Assembly: GCA_020860385.1 (NCBI GenBank)
Contig: JAJBUK010000039.1
Coordinates: 1-64,000 of the forward strand
Direction of reading: 5' to 3'
Source of the DNA: Clostridiales bacterium
GTDB taxonomy: Bacteria; Bacillota; Clostridia; Oscillospirales; Oscillospiraceae
DNA length: 64,000 nucleotides
The translations under genes and the position numbers were made by a program. Below, in pieces: positions 47,848-55,455 of this stretch (position 1 is its first letter; every line of letters begins with the position of its first letter). The notes beneath the pieces were generated by a model. That model was not told the origin of the DNA and searched no databases. It saw nothing but the letters and a program-made list of their open reading frames with translations.

Positions 47848-48129
47848 TCATCCCTGTTCCGGTTCTTGTTCTGGGTTCCAGCCATTTTTTGGGCCCTGGT
47901 GATTGCCCTTGCCTCCGCCGTTACTTTTGTTCCGGTTCTGGTTCCGGTTCCCCCCGCCCTGGGCCGTGCCATACCGGGCGTTGGAACCGCCGCCGCTTTT
48001 GGCTGCCGGTTTTGCCGTCTGGCTTGACGGTTCGGGGCTGGTGTCGATGTCCACCTCATGGTTGCGGTACTGCCGCACTGTGGGCAGCGGCGACCGGACG
48101 TTCTGATACTCCCGTCTATCCAGGCTCAT
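47848..48129 (-). CDS. Small basic, Gly/Asn/Gln-rich predicted disordered protein in cas operon
   Basis: 93 aa from ATG 48129, overlapping the upstream stop by 14 nt: ...KSGGGSNARYGTAQGGGNRNQNRNKSNGGGKGNHQGPKNG. Confidence 0.55.
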   Translation of the reverse strand: MSLDRREYQNVRSPLPTVRQYRNHEVDIDTSPEPSSQTAKPAAKSGGGSNARYGTAQGGGNRNQNRNKSNGGGKGNHQGPKNGWNPEQEPEQG

Positions 48130-49882
48130 GTAGGAAAACTCCCGCCCGCGTTGCAGCGTCTGCTTCATGCAGCGTCTGCTTCATATAGAAGAAGTCCTGA
48201 ATCTCCGAATAGGCGCGAATACTGCGTTTCGGGTTTCCATTGGTGGCCTCAGCCAGCGCTTTACACGCCGCATCGTCATAGATGCGGATGTACTGTTTCA
48301 TCGTCTCCTCATCTATCTCCTTCCAGGTGGGGGAAAGGGAGCCGTCATAGGAGCTGTCCGGGTCGTATTCCGCCATCCGTTCGATGGTCAGCGTCATCCG
48401 GCCATAACCGTAGGGCTTGCCCATCCCCACGCTCTGGAAGCAGTTATCATCCAGCCGGAGCGACCACAGCAGCAGCCCCAGCTCCGCCTCAGTCAGGTTT
48501 TTGAAGCGGATAACGCCCCGGAACGTCGCCCCCTTCGACAGGGGCCGCAGCGTAGTCGTGACCGATTGCTTTCCGCCGCCGGGGGACTTTGCCTCCCGTT
48601 TCAGCCAGTACAGCTTATAGCCCCGCAGCTGGAAGTCCCCGTCGGAGTAATGGCGAACGGCGTTGGTATTGTTCTTCCCATAGGCGTAGCCGGGGTAAAA
48701 GCTGGGCTTCGGCTCGCCCAAAACCATGGGGACCGGCTCCCCCTCCTCGGCTGTGCCTGTGTCGAACTCCAGGTCGCCGAAGGACACCCGGGAGCGGTAA
48801 GCCTTTTTGTCCTCGGCGTAGCCCAGGATGGCCCGGGGATAGTCCAGCCTGCCGTCCTTCTCCGCCGCCTCCGCTGCTTTCTTCTGCCCTTTCGGCAGGC
48901 CGTAGGACAGGGGGTAGCGGTGGCCGATGCGCAGGAAGCGGGTCATACCCCAGTAAACGTGTTCGCCATCCTCCAGGTAAAAGACAGGCTTCTGTCCCTC
49001 TGCGCCGTCCTTCTTCGGAAGCTCCCAAAACTCGGCAGGTTTTAACACGTTTTTCCGGCGTTCCCAGTCCTCATCGTAGGCGATAACATCTTTCTCCTTC
49101 AACGGGATGCCCTTTGCTGCCGGGGCCGGGTCAGGGAACAGATAGATGGAGTTGATATTGACTGCCTTTCCTGTGAGTAACAGAAAACCGTGCTTCATGC
49201 CCTTCGGGCAATCGCCTTGCGCCCACCGGAGTGCCGTCACCGTTCCACCGTGTTCCCGATAAAAGACCTCCATTGACTGAGTATACTTGTTGCGGAACGG
49301 CTGCGCTAGTTCGTCCTTTCTGGAAATCCGAAAATACGCCCCCAGGGGCTGGCCCTGGGTCGGGATAATGCGATACCGTTCCCCTTCCTTGCGCAGATAC
49401 CCGGCTCGGACGCCTCTTTGCGTGGAAGCGGTTTCCAGTTCTGCTTTGGTTTCGTCCTCTTGTGGTTTGAGGCCCATAGCAATATCATAGTACTCCTTTA
49501 GCCTTCTAGCCGCGCTACCCTTGCCTGCCGCGATTTCCCGGAAGAAGATTTGGGTGTCCCCCACGTCCTCCTCCCGGACGAGGCCGAAGCCGAGGATCTG
49601 CATATTCTCCCGCACCATGCCCCGGATGGTGGAGCCGGGCAGCGCCAACTTCCCGGCGGGGGTGCGGAAGAAGCTGGGGTTATCCTTGTCCCCGTCGGAG
49701 ACAAAGACCGGCGTCTCCGCCTTCATTCGGATTTCGATTTCCCCCGTTTTCCGCGTTGCGTCCCACTCGCCGTGGCTGGGGAGGTCATCCGCAGTATCAT
49801 AGGGAAACAGGATGCTGTTGGAAAACGGCACAAAGTTATAAGGGGCGTGAACCTTGTTTATTCTCTTCTCTTCATTGCTCAT
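48116..49882 (-). CDS. RAMP protein, TIGR03986-type (Cas7-insertion-like subunit of III-Dv)
   Basis: INKVHAPYNFVPFSNSILFPY...ALPGSTIRGMVRENMQILG; PYGYGRMTL Gly-rich end. Confidence 0.82.
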   Translation of the reverse strand: MSNEEKRINKVHAPYNFVPFSNSILFPYDTADDLPSHGEWDATRKTGEIEIRMKAETPVFVSDGDKDNPSFFRTPAGKLALPGSTIRGMVRENMQILGFGLVREEDVGDTQIFFREIAAGKGSAARRLKEYYDIAMGLKPQEDETKAELETASTQRGVRAGYLRKEGERYRIIPTQGQPLGAYFRISRKDELAQPFRNKYTQSMEVFYREHGGTVTALRWAQGDCPKGMKHGFLLLTGKAVNINSIYLFPDPAPAAKGIPLKEKDVIAYDEDWERRKNVLKPAEFWELPKKDGAEGQKPVFYLEDGEHVYWGMTRFLRIGHRYPLSYGLPKGQKKAAEAAEKDGRLDYPRAILGYAEDKKAYRSRVSFGDLEFDTGTAEEGEPVPMVLGEPKPSFYPGYAYGKNNTNAVRHYSDGDFQLRGYKLYWLKREAKSPGGGKQSVTTTLRPLSKGATFRGVIRFKNLTEAELGLLLWSLRLDDNCFQSVGMGKPYGYGRMTLTIERMAEYDPDSSYDGSLSPTWKEIDEETMKQYIRIYDDAACKALAEATNGNPKRSIRAYSEIQDFFYMKQTLHEADAATRAGVFLHEPG

Positions 49883-50285
49883 TTGCTGCACCTCCCTGCC
49901 AGCCTGCCAGACGGGTGGCCACCACATAGGTCTGCCCGTCCTCGTCCGCCCACAGGTCGCGGCGGACGGTCAGTTTTTCTCCGAAGCGCTTGTCATTGGC
50001 CAGCTTGTAACGTTCCTCCAGGTAGCCTTCCTCGCCCACCTGCTCACAGGCTGCGCCCCGCAGCGCGCCCTCCTGCCGGAACAGCCGCACCTCCTCCGTG
50101 GCGTTAAAGAAGCGGGCCTCCAGCACCTCCTCCAGGGCGATGTGCTCGGGCGTCTCCCCCAGGGTCACGCTGCTGTAGCAGCGTATCAGCGCATAGGGCA
50201 GCTGCCTGCCCCGCTCCAGCGCCTCCTCCGGCGATAGCAGTTCCACCTTCACCGGGTACTCCTTGTTCGGATACGTCTCGTTCAT
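49872..50285 (-). CDS. csx19: Csx19-like type III-D subunit
   Basis: ALEEVLEARFFNATEEVRLFR...KLTVRRDLWADEDGQTYVVATRLAGW; conserved position between RAMP genes. Confidence 0.65.
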   Translation of the reverse strand: MNETYPNKEYPVKVELLSPEEALERGRQLPYALIRCYSSVTLGETPEHIALEEVLEARFFNATEEVRLFRQEGALRGAACEQVGEEGYLEERYKLANDKRFGEKLTVRRDLWADEDGQTYVVATRLAGWQGGAANEQ

Positions 50286-51664
50286 TTGGCAGCCTCCTTC
50301 CATGCCTTCATCCACTCCGCCGCCAGCCCGTCCGGGTCAGACACCGTGTAGCCTCCGCCCTCGGAGAAGGTCAGCGTGACCGTGCGGTCTACGCTCTCCG
50401 CCGTAAGCGTCTTTACGTTGAGATAGCCCCGGCCGATGGCTCCGCCGCTGCCCAGGTTATACAGACCCAGGCCCAGATCCCGCAGGGCGTACAGCAGCAG
50501 AGCGCAGCCCTCCTTGCAGTCCGCAGGCGCGGTGATGGTCAGCGTGACCTTGCTCTTTAGCGGCTCCTCCTTGAACAGCCCGGCGCGTATCACGCCGCCG
50601 GTAAAGCGGTTGATGCGGATGCGGGTGATTTTCTGGGGCTGGGCTTCCTCCAGCTTCGCATCCTCGAAGCGAAGCCGCCCGGCCTTGCCGTTGTCCGTTT
50701 CGATAGAGCCGCGGCCAAACAGCTCCTCCACCAGCGCCTCCCGCCCGGTGCGCTGGGCGATGCGCTCTGCCTGGGCGCGGACAGCCCCTTTGACCGAGGA
50801 GCCGGGGAGGATGGGGGTGCCCCTGTTCTCCTGCTCCTGCGTTCCGTCGGCAGACTTCGGCGGGAGAGGGTGTTCCCGTTCCGCCAGGTTTGGGGTGCAG
50901 CTATGGCCCTCCTTGCCGTATTCCACAGCGGAGGACTTCACCAGGATGCTGTCCGCCGTCCCCGTCAGGGTGAAGGTGACGCGGGGCTGCTTCCGCTCTT
51001 TGGGGAGGGTCAGTTCTGGTGGGGTTTTGCTGGCCTGCGGCGCGGCCATGTCCTCCAGCTCACTTGCTTCCATCTGTAGCCATGCCGTTCGGCCCTGCTC
51101 CTGCTTCATGTCATAGGTCTGCTTTTTCACCGCCAGCACGACCCTGCCGAAGCCGTTGCTCTTTTGTCCGCCCAGGTAGATTTCGCCTTCATTGAGGGCG
51201 GCCAGGGTCTCCTCCAGCGCACCCCGCTCTGCCGTGTTGTCCCCCTGGCCCAGCCAGGTCAGCGTAAAGTGAAAGCTCGCCCCGGCGTTGATTTGCGCCA
51301 GGTCGAATTTCTGCCCCTCAGCTGCGCTGCCGGTTTTGGGGTCAATTTTCAGCCGGGGGCGCACGCTCTGCTCGAAGTCCTTGTTGAACGTTCCGTCCGA
51401 GACGATGAGGTGGCCCGCCCGCTTCTGGGAGCCGAACAGCGCCTCTGCCATGGCCGTGCCGTGGGTTTGCTGCACCCAGGCCCGCATGGCTCCGGCCAGG
51501 GAGCTGCCCTGAATCATCGGCCTGCCCTTGGAATTTGTCAGCACCAACTCCGTATCGCCATCCGCCCCGCCGGTGCGCAGCGGCGTCCGGCAGGTGGCGT
51601 AAACCCGATAGCGCACCGCATAGGTGAAAGTCGCCTGCACTGTTTTTTCCTCCTTCCCGCTCAC
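50282..51664 (-). CDS. Double RAMP protein (Cas7-2x, two Csm3-like domains)
   Basis: Two RAMP halves: PMIQGSSLAGAMRAW...GGQKSNGFGRV and PILPGSSVKGAVRAQ...NLGSGGAIGRGYL; GTG start. Confidence 0.87.
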   Translation of the reverse strand: MSGKEEKTVQATFTYAVRYRVYATCRTPLRTGGADGDTELVLTNSKGRPMIQGSSLAGAMRAWVQQTHGTAMAEALFGSQKRAGHLIVSDGTFNKDFEQSVRPRLKIDPKTGSAAEGQKFDLAQINAGASFHFTLTWLGQGDNTAERGALEETLAALNEGEIYLGGQKSNGFGRVVLAVKKQTYDMKQEQGRTAWLQMEASELEDMAAPQASKTPPELTLPKERKQPRVTFTLTGTADSILVKSSAVEYGKEGHSCTPNLAEREHPLPPKSADGTQEQENRGTPILPGSSVKGAVRAQAERIAQRTGREALVEELFGRGSIETDNGKAGRLRFEDAKLEEAQPQKITRIRINRFTGGVIRAGLFKEEPLKSKVTLTITAPADCKEGCALLLYALRDLGLGLYNLGSGGAIGRGYLNVKTLTAESVDRTVTLTFSEGGGYTVSDPDGLAAEWMKAWKEAAK

Positions 51665-53712
51665 TGTCCCGATGCCTCCTTTTCGTCTGCCTTTTTGCGG
51701 CTGTAGTCAAACAGCAGGCAAAGCAGCCTCAGCCGTTCCTCCGTGGAGTCCCTTTCCTTCGCACAGGGGACGCCGAGGGTCTCCGCCAGCGGCGTTTCGA
51801 GCACCTTGTTTATCAGCGTTTTGATTTCCCCGAACCGTTTGCCGTGCTTGGGCCCCCTGTCTTTGCAGTTGTGTTCCAAATGCTGATTCAGTTCGGCATA
51901 AGCGCCTTTGTTCTTGTCAGAAACACCTTTATTGGCGATGTTGGCGATGGCTTTCTCACAGAGCGCCTGAATCGTGCCAAGCTGACTGTCGGACAGGTCA
52001 TCCTCCCGCCTGGCCCTTCTGATGCGTTCGCTTTCCTGCATGACCCAGCGGTAACGTGCCCGCCGGAGGTCGCCCACGGTGGAGGCAGTGCGCTGCTCCT
52101 CTTTCTGCCAGGCTGCCTTGTGTTGCAGCGCCTCGAAGCGACTTTTGCTCAGGAACAGCACCTGGCCGAAGCCCTCGGCTCTGCGGATGCCCAGGCCCTG
52201 TAATTCCACCTTCCGCACCGCGTCCAGGGAGGGCGACGTACTGCATTCAATGCGGAAAACGCTCCCCCGGTCGTACATCTGGACGGCGGGGATGCGGCTT
52301 TCCCAGGCCCGGTTATAGCCGCCGAACTCCGCCAGGGAGGTGCTGCATACGGTGATCGTCACCGTCTCCACCCCCAGCAGCTCCGCCAGGCGCTGAGTGT
52401 CGATGCCGCAGGGTTCACCGCAGCTGTTCAGCATAGTCACCGGGGAGATGGCCAACAGATACAGCACGTTTCCCTCTGACTCCTGACAGCCGTATTCGTC
52501 GAGCCATGTGGGCTGCCGGACGGCCTCCGGCCACGTGACCGTACACTTGCCAAAGCCCTCATACCGGTCTGCACCCAGCCAGACAGTGTCCGTCAGGGCA
52601 GTCGTGAGTTTTTCCATCACCGCCGGGTCGTCCGCCAGGATGTACCCTTCAAAGTCCTGCCCCGCCGAGAGGTAGCGGTTCTGGAAGGGTTCCGTGTTTT
52701 TGTTCTCGTCGTTCACATTGCGCTGGATACGGGTGACGCCGTCGGTCTCCGCGCTCCAGTAGCGCACGGTGTCCTTCTCCAGGGCGCAGAAGGTTCCCAG
52801 CTTCGCCCGCTTATAGCCAGCCCGAACCTTCCCATCCGTCATTAGTACGGAGACAAAATCCGTCTCATCCTTGTCCTCATAGAAACCCTTGATGGAGGGC
52901 AGCGGCACCAAATCTCCCACCACGGGTACGGCGTCCAGGAATCGGGTCTGGTCTGACAGCAGCGCCGCCCTGTGGGCCTGGAACCACTCCGGCATACGGG
53001 CTGCCAGCTCGCTCATCACCATGCCCCGGACAGCGGAGCCCGGGATATATCCGCGGGTCTCATAGCTGTTGCTCCGGCTGCGGCTCAGGTTCGTCACGAA
53101 CACCGGCGCTTCCGTGTGCAGACGGTACCGAACACATCCGCCCTCCCCACAGCCCGGTCTGCATCCGGCTACCTTCTTCTCACCGCTGACCGTTACCTTT
53201 ACCGCACCGAACCCCCGGCTGCGCATGGTACCCGCCCATTTGATGGCCATCAGCACGTTTTTCATTAGCGCCACGTCTCCGGCGTCACAGGTCAGTTCCC
53301 CTGAAAAGCTCCGCCCGGCGCGGACGCAAGAGGCGGTGCGGAGGGTATCCTCCTTCACGATGCCGTCCTCCAGGCTGGTGAAGGTGCGCAGGGCAAAGCA
53401 CTCCGCCGGGTCCGTCGGTTTGTCCGCCAGCGTCAGCGCGGTGACCTGGACGCGGCGGCCGTCAGTCCTGCCGTTCCACTTCTCTGCGCCCAGCAACGTG
53501 TTGACCGTTTCCAGGCTGCCGTCAGTCCAGTCCATCCAGTTTTCCAGGCTCTCCCGCAGCAGGCCCTTGAAGGTGCTGCCCTTCAAATAGGGGTAGCCCT
53601 GTCCGTCTATGCACACTGCAACATCCTCGCCGCCGGGGATGCTAAACCCTGAGCCAAAAATCGTATCCGACAGCAACTCCATCGTGACGCGCAGCGTTTT
53701 CCGTTCACTCAT
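51661..53712 (-). CDS. csx10: Cas7-Csx10(Cas5) fusion with C-terminal helical region (Cas7-Cas5-Cas11-like)
   Basis: N-terminal Csm3-like YLKGSTFKGLLRES; Csx10-like YIPGSAVRGMVMSEL, GFGKCTVTW, GGYNRAW, RRAEGFGQVLF; helical tail. Confidence 0.82.
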   Translation of the reverse strand: MSERKTLRVTMELLSDTIFGSGFSIPGGEDVAVCIDGQGYPYLKGSTFKGLLRESLENWMDWTDGSLETVNTLLGAEKWNGRTDGRRVQVTALTLADKPTDPAECFALRTFTSLEDGIVKEDTLRTASCVRAGRSFSGELTCDAGDVALMKNVLMAIKWAGTMRSRGFGAVKVTVSGEKKVAGCRPGCGEGGCVRYRLHTEAPVFVTNLSRSRSNSYETRGYIPGSAVRGMVMSELAARMPEWFQAHRAALLSDQTRFLDAVPVVGDLVPLPSIKGFYEDKDETDFVSVLMTDGKVRAGYKRAKLGTFCALEKDTVRYWSAETDGVTRIQRNVNDENKNTEPFQNRYLSAGQDFEGYILADDPAVMEKLTTALTDTVWLGADRYEGFGKCTVTWPEAVRQPTWLDEYGCQESEGNVLYLLAISPVTMLNSCGEPCGIDTQRLAELLGVETVTITVCSTSLAEFGGYNRAWESRIPAVQMYDRGSVFRIECSTSPSLDAVRKVELQGLGIRRAEGFGQVLFLSKSRFEALQHKAAWQKEEQRTASTVGDLRRARYRWVMQESERIRRARREDDLSDSQLGTIQALCEKAIANIANKGVSDKNKGAYAELNQHLEHNCKDRGPKHGKRFGEIKTLINKVLETPLAETLGVPCAKERDSTEERLRLLCLLFDYSRKKADEKEASGQ

Positions 53713-55271
53713 GCGTTCTCTCCCTCCTTCTCTTTGGCCTTCTCGTTCAAAAAGCGGCAGTGGTCGATCAGTTCAATGGCGTCAAAGAACAGGCAGCGCT
53801 CCGTGTCGCCGATTTGGACGAAGGCGTTCTTCTCCAGCTTACCACCGTCTTTTAACATCTCCTGATATTTCGCATTCCGCGCTTCCGGCGTGTTAAATTC
53901 CGCTTCAAACCCGTGATACAGCAAATCCCTGATTTGCTTATCATGCAGGAAAAATTCGCTCTCCACCTTTCCCTGCTGGAGGGCGGTTCGCAGGTCTTTG
54001 AGTTTTCCCCGGGCGATTTTCCCATACTCCCTTTGCATGGCCTCGCACATTATACGGAAGGACGTATAGTTGCGCACATTCGCTGGTGTCAGGTCTACGC
54101 CGTCTGGCGCGCAAACCACCACCGGGCGCAGCTCCAGCCGGTTCCCGTCCTCTGTTTCATAATCCTTCCGCAGCTCGGCCAGGCTGTCCTTGAGCTGGCC
54201 AAATTCGATATGCCAGTCCATGGCAGACACAGCGCCGTTTTTATCCAGTTCTGCGCCAAACCGTTTGGCGTTGGAGCAAAGCTCCTCCGCCAGGTCATAG
54301 GCCTGGTGGAAGGGGTACTTTTCGTGGACGATGGCCACACCGGCGCAGGCGGAATATGCTTTCTTGTCCACCGTGTTTTTCTTTTCAGCCAGCTTCTCCA
54401 GAAACACCCTGGCGCACTCCAGACCGATATTTCCGGCAGTGACAAAGCATACATCGTCCCCGGCAAGGATGACGGGGCGCACCGGTAGGTTCGGCTTTTC
54501 CGGCTTCAGGTCGCTGTCAATCACCGTTTGAACCATATCGTTAAACGCGGCTTCAAAGTCCTCCTGAATCCCCGTGCTAAAGCGCCGGAGCTTTTCACAG
54601 CATTGCTCCCAGTCCGCCGCCTCGCGCTGGTCATAGAGAGCGGACACCCGTTTGCCCATGGCGTTGCCATCGATGTGGACGACGGCGACAAAATTGTCCT
54701 CCCCCGCCAGCTTGTCCATCAGGACAGGATACTCCCACCCGTCCCGCTTCCATCCATTCAGCGGGGTAAAATCTTTCACTTCATCGTCTTCCCCGTCCTT
54801 GTCCAGCTTTGGCAGCAGGCTTTCCTTATCCAGCGCCTCCACACCAAAGCTGCCCTGGCGGAAGGACGCCTGCCGTAGCGCCTTCTTCCGCTCCAAGGCT
54901 TCGGACAGCGCTTGCAGGTTCTCGCCAGGGGTTTTGTTCTGGTCATAGGGCATGGTCTTGACGAAAATCTCCATGCTCTGATAGCGCCGCATGGTCTCCT
55001 CCGTCACACAGCGGGCAAAGGCGACCGCCTTTTCCTGGGACGAAAACTGCAAAATCGTATGGCCGCCGCCGGCGTAGACCAGATTTTCCTCTTCGCAGTA
55101 CAGCGGTTCTGTCTCTCTTTCCGCCGCCTTTTTCGCTACGTCCTGAAAGAAGCTGCTGCTGGTGACGTAGTTGATTTGCCGCGACCGAAGGGCGTTCTCC
55201 CGCAACTCTTTTCTGGCGAAGATGTAATCCTGCTTCCGTGAGACCTCTAAAATCATCAAAGTGTTTCCCAC
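53709..55271 (-). CDS. cas10: Cas10 (type III-D, no HD domain; AGDD palm motif)
   Basis: GTG start 55271 with RBS; VVHIDGNAMGKRV, VILAGDDVCFV (54453-54464), degenerate palm LVYAGGGHTIL. Confidence 0.87.
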   Translation of the reverse strand: MGNTLMILEVSRKQDYIFARKELRENALRSRQINYVTSSSFFQDVAKKAAERETEPLYCEEENLVYAGGGHTILQFSSQEKAVAFARCVTEETMRRYQSMEIFVKTMPYDQNKTPGENLQALSEALERKKALRQASFRQGSFGVEALDKESLLPKLDKDGEDDEVKDFTPLNGWKRDGWEYPVLMDKLAGEDNFVAVVHIDGNAMGKRVSALYDQREAADWEQCCEKLRRFSTGIQEDFEAAFNDMVQTVIDSDLKPEKPNLPVRPVILAGDDVCFVTAGNIGLECARVFLEKLAEKKNTVDKKAYSACAGVAIVHEKYPFHQAYDLAEELCSNAKRFGAELDKNGAVSAMDWHIEFGQLKDSLAELRKDYETEDGNRLELRPVVVCAPDGVDLTPANVRNYTSFRIMCEAMQREYGKIARGKLKDLRTALQQGKVESEFFLHDKQIRDLLYHGFEAEFNTPEARNAKYQEMLKDGGKLEKNAFVQIGDTERCLFFDAIELIDHCRFLNEKAKEKEGENA

Positions 55272-55325
55272 GTTTAAGCCTCCTTCTTGATGGAATCGTT
55301 TGTATGAACTCAAACGGATAGCCCT

Positions 55326-55379
55326 ATTATAGCACCTTTTGCAAAATACGCAATAGATATTTGACAACATTGTCAAATA
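55326..55379 (-). promoter_or_regulatory. cas operon promoter region with upstream palindrome
   Basis: Minus-strand TATAAT at 55326-55331 with weak -35 TTGCGT; palindrome TATTTGACAA-CA-TTGTCAAATA at 55358-55379. Confidence 0.55.
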
Positions 55380-55415
55380 ATCCTAACAAGCTAAAAACAG
55401 CCGAACAGAACAAAA

Positions 55416-55451
55416 AACCCACCCCTCAGCCATTAGGCTGAGGGGTGGGTT
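55416..55451 (-). terminator. Terminator downstream of ABC permease, upstream of cas operon
   Basis: aacccacccctcagcc-atta-ggctgaggggtgggtt with minus-strand T-run. Confidence 0.88.
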
Positions 55452-55455
55452 CAAT

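Noticed and set aside
47848-48168. Full 106-aa version of the small cas-operon ORF starting at 48168
   Set aside because: It overlaps the TIGR03986-type gene end by 53 nt; the internal ATG at 48129 gives a normal short overlap.
47097-55271. Type III-E (gRAMP/Cas7-11) effector
   Set aside because: Cas10 is present and the RAMP domains are split over three separate proteins, fitting a III-D variant rather than a single-protein effector.
43000-55400. CRISPR region as a defined mobile island
   Set aside because: No integrase, transposase, attachment-site duplication or tRNA boundary is visible; horizontal origin is possible but not supported by the sequence alone.
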